Part shown: positions 1 through 8,703 of the stretch, piece after piece
Numbering within the stretch: position 1 is the stretch's first letter
Layout: each line of letters opens with the position of its first letter
NCBI GenBank assembly: GCA_965220505.1
Contig: CBDCQE010000003.1
Span: 930,001 to 994,000, forward strand
Reading direction: 5' to 3'
DNA length: 64,000 bases
DNA from: Bin87 sp965220505
GTDB taxonomy: Bacteria > Chloroflexota > Dehalococcoidia > Lucifugimonadales > UBA3495
Made by a program: the position numbers and the translations under genes
The notes under the pieces: generated by a model
Seen by the model: the letters and a program-made list of their open reading frames with translations, nothing else
Database searches by the model: none
What the model was told of the DNA's origin: nothing

Positions 1-196
1 CGACCTGATCAACCTGGCGGTGGTAGCGTTCGGGATTACGCTGTTCACCCGCTATTTCGAGTTTGGCTTCGGGTTGCTGGGTCAGTCCCTGGCGTTCATC
101 GTCGCCGGGGCGATCATGCTGGGCATGGGCTTCGGGCTGGAATTCCTGCGGCGGCGGATGCTGCGCAGCGTGCGCGTTGTTGCGGAGCCGGCATGA
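1..196 (+). CDS. C-terminal end of a DUF2157-like integral membrane protein (partial)
   Basis: An open frame enters from the left edge and stops at 194-196. The visible 64 residues contain hydrophobic segments (around LINLAVVAFGITLF and LAFIVAGAIMLGMGF) followed by a basic tail with RRRMLRS, as expected for the last membrane helices of a polytopic protein. The stop overlaps the start of the next gene (ATGA at 193-196), so the two are probably co-translated. DUF2157/DUF4401 membrane proteins commonly sit directly before a GDYXXLXY protein, which is what follows here; the family call rests mainly on that pairing, because the diagnostic N-terminus is outside the window. Confidence 0.55.
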   Translation, partial: DLINLAVVAFGITLFTRYFEFGFGLLGQSLAFIVAGAIMLGMGFGLEFLRRRMLRSVRVVAEPA

Positions 197-699
197 CACC
201 AACGGCTAGCATCCTGTTCTTCGTGGTGGTGGTGGCGCAGGTAGTTGGGCTGGTCGCGTTCGCCGGCGTGCGGGAGGTTGCCGTGACCGCGGGACGGGAG
301 ATAACCCTGCAGACCGCACCCGTCGACCCGCGCTCCCTGTTCCAGGGCGACTACGCGATTCTGGACTATGAAATAGCCGTCCTGCCGGAGGGCCTACGGG
401 ATTTTCCAGCCGGCAGCGAGATATTCGTAGTGCTACACGAATGCGGCGATGTGTGGTGCGCAGCAGCCTGGCACGAGCCGGTTCGACCGTCGTCGTCCGA
501 CGTCTTTATTCGAGGTGTGGTCAACCGACGCGGCCGGCTGGATTTCGGGATCGGCACCTACTTCGTGCCAGAGGGGACGGGCCACATCATCGAGCGCGCC
601 GAGGACGTCAAGGTGGTCGTCTCCCTGGACGAACAAGGGCAGGCAGTCATTAAGGATGTTCTGGTGGATGGGGCGCCTTTTGCTCCCGACGGAAACTAA
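193..699 (+). CDS. GDYXXLXY domain-containing membrane-anchored protein
   Basis: 168 residues. One N-terminal hydrophobic segment (about residues 7-25) anchors the protein, and the family signature GDYAILDYE lies near residue 52. It is followed by a beta-rich domain with a conserved-looking FGIGTYFVPEGTG segment typical of this family, whose members are predicted to be exported or membrane-tethered. The molecular function of the family is unknown. The start overlaps the stop of the upstream membrane protein by four bases, consistent with a two-gene unit. The convergent phosphatase gene ends about 30 bp downstream. Confidence 0.75.
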   Translation: MTPTASILFFVVVVAQVVGLVAFAGVREVAVTAGREITLQTAPVDPRSLFQGDYAILDYEIAVLPEGLRDFPAGSEIFVVLHECGDVWCAAAWHEPVRPSSSDVFIRGVVNRRGRLDFGIGTYFVPEGTGHIIERAEDVKVVVSLDEQGQAVIKDVLVDGAPFAPDGN

Positions 700-731
700 C
701 CACCGGAGAGCAGCCGGGGACTCTGACGCCC

Positions 732-2168
732 CTACTGTCGGTTGCCCCAGTCAACGTAGCGCGTGCTTGCCATAGCGCTAATTTGCAGTTCTTGACAGAA
801 CCCGGGTCGCTCGGCTCGATGAACCTGCCGGTCCGGCTTTGGGCCCGGCGGGCCGTTCTCCAGGGCTTCCGACAATATTCGGCCGTCCATGTCTGACGCT
901 TCCGCGTCCAATCCCAGCAGATGCAGTATGGTGGGAGCGAAATCGATGTTGCCGGTTGGCGTCTCGATGGTGGTTTCACGCCGGAACGATGGCCCGCTGG
1001 CCAGGCCGGTGTTGCGCAGTTCGTGTTGGCTGAGGCTGCCGTGCTGACCCTGACCGATTGCGCCTCCGGTGGCGGGAGCGTAACCGGGGTAACCTGCCGG
1101 ATTGTCGAGACTTTGCCAAGGGAACGACATGAGCAGGTCCGGCGAGCGCGGCCCCTCGCATCCCAGCAGGTCCAGGGGCAGCGTGCCGGCCGGTTTCCCG
1201 ACACGCTCCGACGCGAAAAACGGGCCACACCAGGGTTGGGAAGCCAGCCACGTGGTCAGCGCCTCGGCCGTCCGGGGATCGCCTCCGTTGACGTACAGCA
1301 GCGCAGACCCGCCGTTGGCAGCCACCGCGACGCCACCCGGAAGATCGATCGTCGGAAACTCGGCTTCACGCAGCAATTGCTCCACCCGGACCACCTCGCT
1401 GATCGTCGAATAGCCGTGGTCCGATGTAACGAATATGTCGGTTGTGTCGGCGCGCCCGTTCACCCGCAGCCAGTCCAGCAACTCGCCGAACTCTGCATCC
1501 GCTTCAGCGAGGGCTTGCGGAGTCCTGCCCAGTCCGACGCCGTCCTCGTGCTGCGTCTTGTCCGGTTCCGACGACCACAGCAGGGCCACCGTCGGGTCGC
1601 GTTCGGGCAGGACGAACTCGGTCAGGATACGTCGCGCGTGCACCAAACGCGCCGTGTTGGGCAGGTCCTGCGCCGGCCATTCGCCGAACCTTTCCGCCAG
1701 TTCAGCGTACAGCGGGCGCGGTAACGCGAAATCGGGATGAATGGTCGCGCCGCCGGAGGTCGCCGCATTGGGATTGTGCATGTAGGCGTTGCCGCTGGTC
1801 CCGGTGCCGATGGCGAAGTATTCCATGCTGTGCCGTCCCAACAGATCGGCCAATGTCGGGACCAACAGCGCATGTCCGGTGGTGTCCACAACCTCCTGCA
1901 GCGTGGGTTCCATGGCGGGGATCACACGGTGCGGATCGAAGTCGCGGCAGAGGAAGGTGTTACCGGCGAGGCCGTGTCGGCCGGGCAGGCAACCAGTGAC
2001 GAGACTCGACGCGTTGACCCGGGTCACCGTTGGGAACACCGGATGATGGTTTGCGAAAGTCACGCCGCCGTTGGCGAACTTTGACAGGTTTGGCATCAGT
2101 TCCGGCGTAATCTGCGCCGGCTGGAGGCCGTCGAACACCATAATCAATACCCTGCGTTGGACTGCCAT
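732..2168 (-). CDS. Alkaline phosphatase-superfamily protein (nucleotide pyrophosphatase/phosphodiesterase type)
   Basis: 478 residues. The N-terminus has the metal-binding Asp in MVFDGLQ (D13) and the nucleophile region FPTVTRVNA (Thr about 49) followed by LVTGCLPGRHG, the signature of the type I phosphodiesterase/nucleotide pyrophosphatase family. Further metal ligands are visible in EPDKTQHE, TSDHG and GQHGS. No signal peptide is evident. An ATG 42 bases further upstream is in frame, but the start at 2168 has a strong ribosome site (GAGAGGAGG) and lies 17 bp after the nucleoside hydrolase stop. It is the last gene of the leftward hopanoid operon. The substrate (a nucleotide, a phosphodiester or a lipid head group) cannot be told from sequence. 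Confidence 0.75.
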   Translation of the reverse strand: MAVQRRVLIMVFDGLQPAQITPELMPNLSKFANGGVTFANHHPVFPTVTRVNASSLVTGCLPGRHGLAGNTFLCRDFDPHRVIPAMEPTLQEVVDTTGHALLVPTLADLLGRHSMEYFAIGTGTSGNAYMHNPNAATSGGATIHPDFALPRPLYAELAERFGEWPAQDLPNTARLVHARRILTEFVLPERDPTVALLWSSEPDKTQHEDGVGLGRTPQALAEADAEFGELLDWLRVNGRADTTDIFVTSDHGYSTISEVVRVEQLLREAEFPTIDLPGGVAVAANGGSALLYVNGGDPRTAEALTTWLASQPWCGPFFASERVGKPAGTLPLDLLGCEGPRSPDLLMSFPWQSLDNPAGYPGYAPATGGAIGQGQHGSLSQHELRNTGLASGPSFRRETTIETPTGNIDFAPTILHLLGLDAEASDMDGRILSEALENGPPGPKPDRQVHRAERPGFCQELQISAMASTRYVDWGNRQ

Positions 2169-2185
2169 TGTGCCTCCTCTCGTGC

Positions 2186-3145
2186 TCAATTTACCGCCGG
2201 CTGGGACCACCCCAGCAATTCGCGGATCACTCGCAGTGATGTCTCAACGTCGACGCCCCCAGGTTCGGCCACCCGGACAGGCCCGCCGTTTTCGTCCAGC
2301 ACCCGGCAGCGGCCCCACAGGGCGCGGTCGTCGGTGGTTGTCGAGTCATCTACCGTCATCGTCACCGAGCGAAGCTTGATGGCGTGCGGGGCTATTGCCG
2401 CGACCAGCGTCAGCGGGTCGTACATATTGAACCGCTCGCGCGTGGCTCCTTGCCGGAACCAGCTCGCGAGCAACCGTTCGGCCAGGATGCCGGCCGCGGA
2501 GGACGGGCGCGCGCCGGCCACATCATCGGAAGTCAGGAAAACCTGTCGGCACGGCGCCATGTCGATCAGAGTTAGCGGAAACCCCGATTCCATCACCAGA
2601 CGCGCGGCCGTCGGATCACTGTAAAAGTTGAACTCCGCGTGCGGTGTGATGTTTCCCGGAGTGTCCACCGCGCCGCCCATGACCAGCAGGCGCTTGGCCA
2701 GCGGTAAAACCGTTGGATGATCCCGGTGCAGCCGGGCAAGGTTGGTAAGGGGTCCCAGGGCAATCACAGTGACGGCGCCCGGATTCGCCCGAAGGGTTTG
2801 GGCCAGGGACTGCACCGCGCCAGTATCGGATGTGCGCGACGTCGGTGGAGGCAGGGGGTGGGTAAGGCCCTCTGCGGAGTGGACATCACGTGCATAGGCG
2901 AAGCGGCCGCGAACCGGCCGAGTGGCTCCTTTGGCTACAGGGATGTCAGTGCGCCCCAGGCTTTCCAAAATAGCCAGTGCGTTTCGGGTTGCCGGCCCGA
3001 TCGGGACGTTACCCGCCGTTGTGGTCAGGCCAATAACGTCGATCTCAGGCGATGACAGCGCCATCAGTAACGCTATGGCATCGTCGACACCGGGATCGGT
3101 GTCGATCACCATCGGTTCTGGAACCACGGGGTGCGGAGCCGTCAT
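2186..3145 (-). CDS. Nucleoside hydrolase (inosine/uridine-preferring family)
   Basis: 319 residues, the normal size for the family. The calcium-binding hallmark DTDPGVDDA starts at residue 15, and the AEFNFYSDPTAA and ALGPLTNLA segments expected in the active site are present. Members cleave the N-glycosidic bond of ribonucleosides to give a base and ribose. The start is 4 bp after the stop of the SDR gene and the end is 17 bp before the phosphatase. Lying at the end of a hopanoid operon, it might process the nucleoside-derived side chain or salvage the released adenosine moiety, but this is inference; HpnG already provides the known adenosylhopane nucleosidase. Confidence 0.85.
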   Translation of the reverse strand: MTAPHPVVPEPMVIDTDPGVDDAIALLMALSSPEIDVIGLTTTAGNVPIGPATRNALAILESLGRTDIPVAKGATRPVRGRFAYARDVHSAEGLTHPLPPPTSRTSDTGAVQSLAQTLRANPGAVTVIALGPLTNLARLHRDHPTVLPLAKRLLVMGGAVDTPGNITPHAEFNFYSDPTAARLVMESGFPLTLIDMAPCRQVFLTSDDVAGARPSSAAGILAERLLASWFRQGATRERFNMYDPLTLVAAIAPHAIKLRSVTMTVDDSTTTDDRALWGRCRVLDENGGPVRVAEPGGVDVETSLRVIRELLGWSQPAVN

Positions 3146-3149
3146 GCCG

Positions 3150-4184
3150 TCAGCCTGGTTCCAGGATGACCGAATGGCAGTACGCGCGTATGGCGCGCGC
3201 CGACGAGTACTTGAACCGGAAACCGGCGGACTGTTTGAATTTGGCTGAGCTCATTATCAGCGGATGTTTCGACAACTGCCTACCCATCGAGTTGAACGCC
3301 CGGCCGGCTCCGGCGTGCCTGGGCAAACCGGGCACGCGGCACCATTCCAGGATGTCCAACGAATCTACCACCCCGTCGCCAGCCACATTGAACACCCCGT
3401 CCAAGCGCTGCGTTATCACGCGTTCTATCGCTCGCGCGAGGTCATGTTGATGGAGGAACTGGAGCGGAAAGCTGCGCTTCCGGTTGGCGGTAACAGCCGG
3501 CAGCAACAGCTCATCCGCCGCGGGACTCGCGTGATTGGTGCTGACTGACATAGCCGCGCGCAGCACGGCGACCTTCATTTCAGCATCGCCGTTGGCTGCT
3601 GTCGATGGATCGTCGTCGGCCGCCGCCGGCAGGCTAGGCTCGGCGTCGGCGAGGTAGCGGTGTTGGCGGCTGGGATTTGTGGCGGTCCTCTCCGTAACGG
3701 GGACGGGGTTGTCGGCATTTGCGCCATAGACACGAACGTCCGACAGGTAGACGAATTGACGCACTCCCGCGATGCGGGCCGCGCGGAGCCAAAGTTGCGC
3801 GTCGGCACAGAACTGTTCGGGGTTGGGTCCATCGTAATAGCTTCCCACGTGGATCAGCGAATCGACCCCTTCCAGTTGCAACACGTCCGGAATGTCGGCG
3901 ATCGTCAGTTCGTGCCCCTCCAGGAACATGTCCCAGGCCTTCTGCTGCATGAAGTCCGGAATGTCGGACATGGTGAGGATGCCGCCCACCCGATTTTGGG
4001 CCAGGCGGTAGGTGGAAATGCGTTCCACCGGCCAGCGCAAGGGGCGTTCTGCGATTGCCACCAGCCAACAGTCGGGTCGTTCCCGCTCCAAGTAGAGTAG
4101 CATCTGCGCCCCGAAGCTGGATGCAGCGCCCACCACGCCGATGACGTGGGAAAACTCGCGCGAGGTTCCAGGGGAGGTGCTCAT
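3150..4184 (-). CDS. Extended SDR / NAD-dependent epimerase-like protein with atypical active site
   Basis: 344 residues. A Rossmann segment (GVVGAASSFGAQ, about residues 17-28) and the later VDSLIHVGS, VRQFVYLSDVRVYG and FNVAGDG strings are characteristic of extended short-chain dehydrogenases acting on nucleotide sugars or similar substrates. Where family members usually carry YxxxK after the VYG/PxxE segment, this protein reads RQHRYLADAE, without the lysine, so it may be a non-catalytic or divergent member. It sits between the aldolase and the nucleoside hydrolase in the hopanoid operon (gaps of 53 and 4 bp). The precise substrate is unknown. Confidence 0.65.
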   Translation of the reverse strand: MSTSPGTSREFSHVIGVVGAASSFGAQMLLYLERERPDCWLVAIAERPLRWPVERISTYRLAQNRVGGILTMSDIPDFMQQKAWDMFLEGHELTIADIPDVLQLEGVDSLIHVGSYYDGPNPEQFCADAQLWLRAARIAGVRQFVYLSDVRVYGANADNPVPVTERTATNPSRQHRYLADAEPSLPAAADDDPSTAANGDAEMKVAVLRAAMSVSTNHASPAADELLLPAVTANRKRSFPLQFLHQHDLARAIERVITQRLDGVFNVAGDGVVDSLDILEWCRVPGLPRHAGAGRAFNSMGRQLSKHPLIMSSAKFKQSAGFRFKYSSARAIRAYCHSVILEPG

Positions 4185-4237
4185 TATTCAGCGCGTCCTG
4201 ATCCCGTTTAGTCGACGGTCTCGTCCATCAGACCCAG

Positions 4238-4900
4238 TCAGCGGCGATCCCGAAACATTTGCATCTCAGTCGCAACGGCGTCTTCGGGCAAGGGGGCGGC
4301 GGCTCGTGGGCCGAAGTTGCGGGCCAGCACGAAGATCTGCGCCAGCCGCTCCACTAGGTCGCAGACTTCCAGCGCTTCCCAGATGTCCGGCCCGACGCCA
4401 ACGGCGCCGTGGTTGCGCAGCAGGGCGGCGTTCCGGTCGCCCAGCGCGGCGTAGGCCTGCTCGGCCAGTTCCTGCGTTCCGGGAAAGGCGTACTTGCTGA
4501 CCTTGATCGGACCGCCGATGGTCATCAGCATTTCGTCGATCAACGGCGGAATGTCCCGCCCGATGACCGCGGCCACCGAAGCGTAAATGGAGTGAGTGTG
4601 CGCCACCGCCTGCACATCGGCCCGCTGGCGATAAATCTCGAGGTGCAACCGAGTCTCCGAGGACGGCGGCATGGGTGCCGGAGACACCGGCTCGCCATCC
4701 AGGTTCACCACCACCAGTTCATCCGGCTTCAGCCGGTAGTAGGGATGATGCGTGGGGGTTACCAGCAGCAGGCTATCATCCCCCGAGCCCGTCAAGCGCA
4801 GACTGGTGTTCCCGGAATATGCGCCCACCAGGCCGCGCCGGTACATCTCGCGGGTGGCCTCGGTGAGGGTGGCGCGCTGTTCAGCCCATTGGTCGGACAC
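4238..4900 (-). CDS. Class II aldolase/adducin family protein
   Basis: 220 residues from a GTG start at 4900 that has a good ribosome site (GGGGAGGA, 5-6 bases upstream); a longer in-frame ATG at 4960 would run far into HpnE and is less likely. The zinc ligands of the family are visible as HTH (in AVAHTHSIYA) and His in RNHGAVG, with the SGNTSLR phosphate-binding segment near the N-terminus. Relatives include fuculose-1-phosphate and 5-deoxyribulose-1-phosphate aldolases and non-aldolase epimerases. The gene overlaps the end of hpnE by 20 bp. An attractive but unproven role is handling of deoxyribose-type sugars derived from S-adenosylmethionine chemistry. Confidence 0.8.
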   Translation of the reverse strand: MSDQWAEQRATLTEATREMYRRGLVGAYSGNTSLRLTGSGDDSLLLVTPTHHPYYRLKPDELVVVNLDGEPVSPAPMPPSSETRLHLEIYRQRADVQAVAHTHSIYASVAAVIGRDIPPLIDEMLMTIGGPIKVSKYAFPGTQELAEQAYAALGDRNAALLRNHGAVGVGPDIWEALEVCDLVERLAQIFVLARNFGPRAAAPLPEDAVATEMQMFRDRR

Positions 4901-6320
4901 TATTTTCCTCCCCGGTGACTGCGGCGGAGCCGAAACGCGACATAACCGCTGCAGCGGCATTATATCCGCTGATGATTGCCCCCTCCATAGTCGAAGGCCA
5001 TCCCGTGTCCGTCCATTCCCCCGCCAAAAAGAGATTGGGCGAAGCAGTGACCGGACCAGGCCGGAGGCGCTGCGCCCCGGGAGTGCACCGGAAAGTGGCG
5101 TTTCGCTGTTTCACTACAGTCGACTTCAGCAGCTGTGCATCACGGGCTTTGGGGAACGCGGCGCGCATCTCTTTGGCGATGCTGTTCATCAGGTCCGGTC
5201 TCGGCAGGTCGATGTGTTCCCAGGCTGCGCTGATGGACACCGTCAACGACTGGCCACCGTGCGACCAGTTACCGCCTCGGATTAGCGAATCGTTGAAAAC
5301 CCATTGCAAGGGGTTGTCGAGAAAGTAGCAGAACTCCCCTGCCATCACCGGTCGGTCGTATTCCAGATGGACGTTGACGATGGGCGAGGATTGCAAGCCG
5401 GTCAACGAGTTGAAGGGCTCTTTTTCCGCCAGATGGCCCGGGATCAGGCTGGGCAGGATCCAGAACGGCACCGTGCTCACGTAGGCATTGGCTGCGAACA
5501 CCTGGTGGTTCCCCGCCGCGACGCGCTGCACGGATCCGTTGGTATCAGCCTCGATGGCGCGAGCCGGACAACCGAGCAGCGTGCGCACGCCCAGCTTGTG
5601 CAGGTAGGCTTCGCTGGGCACGCCCAGAGCCTGTGCCAGGGACGCCTTGGGATACCCGAGGTTGATCTCGCGTCTGCCCCGCAACAAGCCGTCCTGGGTG
5701 ATCATCAATCCCATCGCCGCGCTGACGTCCCGGATGTTGTCGTTGAGAGTTCCCTCGATGATCACGTTCCAAAGGTTGTAGATGCACCGTTCGGACTGGC
5801 CGTGGGCTCTCAGCCAGTCGTAAAACGAGGTTGTTTCCATTTCAGGCGCGGCACGGTCGGCCCGCATCGCGGCAATCACCCCGCGGATCGCGCGTAACTT
5901 GTCACCCAGGCTCAGGTGGCGATAGGTGACGAAAGCCGCCAGCAGGTGGGCTGGGGCGGGGCCGCCGAGGCCGCAGAGTTTGCCCCCGCGCCCGGCGCGG
6001 TCATAGACATCGACGTTCAGCCTGGGCTGCAAATGCCACCGGTCGCTGACCCCGATACGCTCCAGGAACTCGATGAGGTTGCGACAGGCGCCCACGAACA
6101 CGTGCTGCCCGTTGTCCAACTCCCGCTCGCTCTCCGGGTCGACAAACGAGAAAGCTCGACCTCCCAGGGAGTTGCGAGCCTCGAGCAGCGTAACCCGCCA
6201 ACCGGACTCGGCGAGCCTGGCAGCCGTGGCGATGCCCGCCAGTCCGCCGCCAATCACCAGCGCCGACGGCTGGGCATCGCCGCGGCTATCGGTCACTTCA
6301 TCAAGGGGCCCGTGAGCCAT
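4881..6320 (-). CDS. hpnE: Hydroxysqualene dehydroxylase HpnE
   Basis: 479 residues. FAD-binding amine-oxidase fold: GGGLAGIATAARLAESG near residue 23, then LLEARNSLGGRAFSF and the DNGQHVFVGACR segment diagnostic of HpnE, and a C-terminal FLAGEWTDTGWPSTMEGAI FAD motif. HpnE reduces hydroxysqualene to squalene as the third step after HpnD and HpnC. The gene lies directly after hpnD. Two starts are possible: the ATG at 6320 (overlaps hpnD by 28 bp) and a GTG at 6296 that overlaps the hpnD stop as GTGA; neither has a clear ribosome site, and residues 1-8 are not needed for the fold. Confidence 0.92.
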   Translation of the reverse strand: MAHGPLDEVTDSRGDAQPSALVIGGGLAGIATAARLAESGWRVTLLEARNSLGGRAFSFVDPESERELDNGQHVFVGACRNLIEFLERIGVSDRWHLQPRLNVDVYDRAGRGGKLCGLGGPAPAHLLAAFVTYRHLSLGDKLRAIRGVIAAMRADRAAPEMETTSFYDWLRAHGQSERCIYNLWNVIIEGTLNDNIRDVSAAMGLMITQDGLLRGRREINLGYPKASLAQALGVPSEAYLHKLGVRTLLGCPARAIEADTNGSVQRVAAGNHQVFAANAYVSTVPFWILPSLIPGHLAEKEPFNSLTGLQSSPIVNVHLEYDRPVMAGEFCYFLDNPLQWVFNDSLIRGGNWSHGGQSLTVSISAAWEHIDLPRPDLMNSIAKEMRAAFPKARDAQLLKSTVVKQRNATFRCTPGAQRLRPGPVTASPNLFLAGEWTDTGWPSTMEGAIISGYNAAAAVMSRFGSAAVTGEENSVRPMG

Positions 6321-7189
6321 GCCCTGGCCATCAGCCCCAGCTTGGCGCCTTTGCTCAAGCTGATGCGCTCTTGAAACACGTCGTATCCGGCGGCTTCGAT
6401 CTTGTTGAGCACTCCGCCGTAGATGAGGCCCAGGGCAGCCGGGCAGGCGCGGGATCTCGGCGAGAGGTACGGGAGCAACCGCCGGCCGCTGGCGAAGTAC
6501 TCCCGGGCGCGGTCGATCTGGAATTGCATCAGGTTGGCGAAACCGTCGGTCACTGCTCGATTTTCCAAGTCCGCTTCAGTTACTCCAAACCGGTCCAGCT
6601 CGTCCTGTGGCAAATACACCCGACCGAACTCCCAGTCCTCAAGCACATCCCGGCAGATGTTGGTCAGCTGCATGGCCAACCCGAGGTCGATAGCGCCCTG
6701 GTGCGCTTCTTCGCGGCCGCGATATCCGAAAATGTGGATGCAAATCAGCCCGACCACAGAGGCTACCTGGTAACAGTAGGCGCGCAATTCTTCGAAATTA
6801 GCGTACCTGGTCTTGACCAGGTCGGATTCCACGCCGTTCAGGACTTCCTGAAAATATTGCTCGGGGATGTTGTAGGTTGCCGCCACATCGGCTAACCCGA
6901 TGAACAGCGGCTGGTCTGCGTTGCCGGCGTAAGCCTGAGTCAATTTACGGCGCAGATGCTCGATGCGCTGCAGCTTCTCAGCGTGGTATCCTTCGGCGTC
7001 GACCGAGTCATCGCAATACCGGCAGAACGTGTATGCAACGTAGATGGCCCGCCGCTGCCGGGCCGGCAGCGTCAGGAAGGCGAAATAAAAATTGCGGGCT
7101 TCGCGCCTGGTTACCCGGCGGCATTCCTCATAGGCCGCTGCCAAAGCCTGCGGTGACGGTGAGGATGCTGTCGATAATGGGGTCGTCAT
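6293..7189 (-). CDS. hpnD: Presqualene diphosphate synthase HpnD
   Basis: 298 residues from the ATG at 7189, 11 bp after the hpnC stop; an upstream in-frame ATG at 7228 would overlap hpnC by 29 bp. It has the two aspartate-rich motifs of the squalene/phytoene synthase family: CDDSVDAE in the first third and NICRDVLEDWEFGRVYLP in the middle, the latter typical of HpnD. The enzyme condenses two farnesyl diphosphates to presqualene diphosphate. Together with HpnC and HpnE it replaces the one-step eukaryotic squalene synthase. Confidence 0.92.
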   Translation of the reverse strand: MTTPLSTASSPSPQALAAAYEECRRVTRREARNFYFAFLTLPARQRRAIYVAYTFCRYCDDSVDAEGYHAEKLQRIEHLRRKLTQAYAGNADQPLFIGLADVAATYNIPEQYFQEVLNGVESDLVKTRYANFEELRAYCYQVASVVGLICIHIFGYRGREEAHQGAIDLGLAMQLTNICRDVLEDWEFGRVYLPQDELDRFGVTEADLENRAVTDGFANLMQFQIDRAREYFASGRRLLPYLSPRSRACPAALGLIYGGVLNKIEAAGYDVFQERISLSKGAKLGLMARAWLTGPLMK

Positions 7190-7199
7190 GGGGCTTGCT

Positions 7200-8198
7200 T
7201 CAAGGTTTGGGCAATCCGTACCCGGCACCCAGCTTGTTTCCCAGCCAGGCAGACGCCAACAGCCACGCCTTCTGCCGTTTCGACAACGCGGGCCGGCGGC
7301 TCAGGACGTCGTATCCCTGCCGGCGAATGGCGTGGAGGACGACCACGCCGCCCCGTGTGAAGAGGGCCACCGGCAATTGGGCCCGACGGTGCAGAGAATT
7401 AACCAGAGGCGCGCCTTGTTGGAACATGCTCATGGCGATTTCGCATTCGTACCGCAACAGCGCGCGGAATGCATCGGTGGCCGCGCCGTTCGCGATGTCG
7501 CCCTCGGTGACACCGAACCTCCTCATGTCGGTTTGGGGGAGATAGATCCGGCCTCGGTCCCGATAGTCACGGCTGACGTCCTGCCAGAAATTGGTGAGTT
7601 GCAGGGCGGTGCAGGTGTGGTCGGCGAGTAGTTGCCGCCGGCGATCAGCGTACCCAAACAGGTACAGGTACAGGCGTCCAACGGGGTTCGCGGAATGGCG
7701 GCAATACTCCACCACGTCATCGAGTGTCTCGAAACGCCCGAATCCCTGATCCATCAAGTTGGCGCGGATGAGGAGTTGGAACGGTTCCCTGGGGATGTCG
7801 AAAGAGGCGACCGTGTGCTGTACCGCGATTGATATGGGGTGCGTAGGTTGACCGGAATAAATCGCCTCCAGCTCGTCTTCCCACCACGCCAGTTGGCCAC
7901 GGCGGTAGGCGGTGATCGTGTCGTCGAGTTTGCCGTTCTCAACTGCGGTTGCAACCGGTTCAGAGGGCAGGGATTCGTCGCCCAGGTCGTCCACCATCCG
8001 GCACCAGGCGTAGATTGCATAGACGTGCGGCAGTTTTTGCCTGGGCGTGATCCAGCCGCCGACGTTGAAATTCTCGTAGTGGCTGCGGGCCAGCGTTTCG
8101 CAGTATCGGTACGCCTCGGCCAGCGTCACCGGCTCCGCGGATGCGATACTGCCGCCCCCGTCGTTGGAGGGGTTTCGCTCTTCAACTGCGGCTGACAT
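7200..8198 (-). CDS. hpnC: Hydroxysqualene synthase HpnC
   Basis: 332 residues of the squalene/phytoene synthase family. The HpnC hallmarks are SHYENFNVGGW near the start, the first Asp motif in CRMVDDLGDE and the second in LTNFWQDVSRDYRDRGRIYLP. HpnC converts presqualene diphosphate to hydroxysqualene, which HpnE then dehydroxylates. It is a paralogue of the neighbouring HpnD and is 24 bp downstream of the YjbQ gene. No strong ribosome site precedes the ATG, consistent with translation coupled to an upstream operon gene. Confidence 0.92.
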   Translation of the reverse strand: MSAAVEERNPSNDGGGSIASAEPVTLAEAYRYCETLARSHYENFNVGGWITPRQKLPHVYAIYAWCRMVDDLGDESLPSEPVATAVENGKLDDTITAYRRGQLAWWEDELEAIYSGQPTHPISIAVQHTVASFDIPREPFQLLIRANLMDQGFGRFETLDDVVEYCRHSANPVGRLYLYLFGYADRRRQLLADHTCTALQLTNFWQDVSRDYRDRGRIYLPQTDMRRFGVTEGDIANGAATDAFRALLRYECEIAMSMFQQGAPLVNSLHRRAQLPVALFTRGGVVVLHAIRRQGYDVLSRRPALSKRQKAWLLASAWLGNKLGAGYGLPKP

Positions 8199-8221
8199 GT
8201 TGCTCGACGTCCGGAGGTCGC

Positions 8222-8665
8222 CTACTCGCCCACGATCTGGACCATGACCTCGCGTGGCCGCGGGTGGTCCAACTCAATGAAGAAAATACTCTGCCACTGA
8301 CCGAAGGGCATCTTCCCATCGATGAGCGGGATGGTTTCGCTCGACCCCAGCATCAAATGCTGCAGGTGCGCATGACCGTTGGGAGATTCCTCCTCGGTCA
8401 TGTTGACCGTGCGGACCGAGAAATCGTTGTGCCGGTATTCCCCGAAACGGGGGCACATCTTCTCCAAAAAACGCGTCATGTCTTCAATCAATAACGGTTC
8501 GTTCTCGTTGATGATCACGGCCGCGGTGGTGTGGCGGGAGTACACCACTACGAACCCGTTGCTGACGCGGGCCTTCCCGACACAACCCTTGACCCAGTCA
8601 GTGATATCGATGAACTCGGGCGCGCCGGTGGTGTCGACTTTCAGGGAAAAATGTTCGGTTTTCAT
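8222..8665 (-). CDS. YjbQ/UPF0047 family protein (secondary thiamine-phosphate synthase type)
   Basis: 147 residues from ATG 8665; the reading frame is open further upstream but the homologous part begins at MKTEHFSL. Family features: VVYSRHTTAAVIINENEP, a conserved His/Thr cluster, GHAHLQHLMLGSSETIPL and FGQWQSIFFIELDHPRPREV close to the C-terminus, which form the metal-binding pocket. Members are small homotrimers with reported weak thiamine-phosphate synthase activity, but their true physiological role is unsettled. Finding it embedded between squalene-hopene cyclase and hpnC is unusual. Confidence 0.85.
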   Translation of the reverse strand: MKTEHFSLKVDTTGAPEFIDITDWVKGCVGKARVSNGFVVVYSRHTTAAVIINENEPLLIEDMTRFLEKMCPRFGEYRHNDFSVRTVNMTEEESPNGHAHLQHLMLGSSETIPLIDGKMPFGQWQSIFFIELDHPRPREVMVQIVGE

Positions 8666-8703
8666 GAGCTGCACTCTGTAGGGGAGTGTGATGAACGGAA
8701 ACC

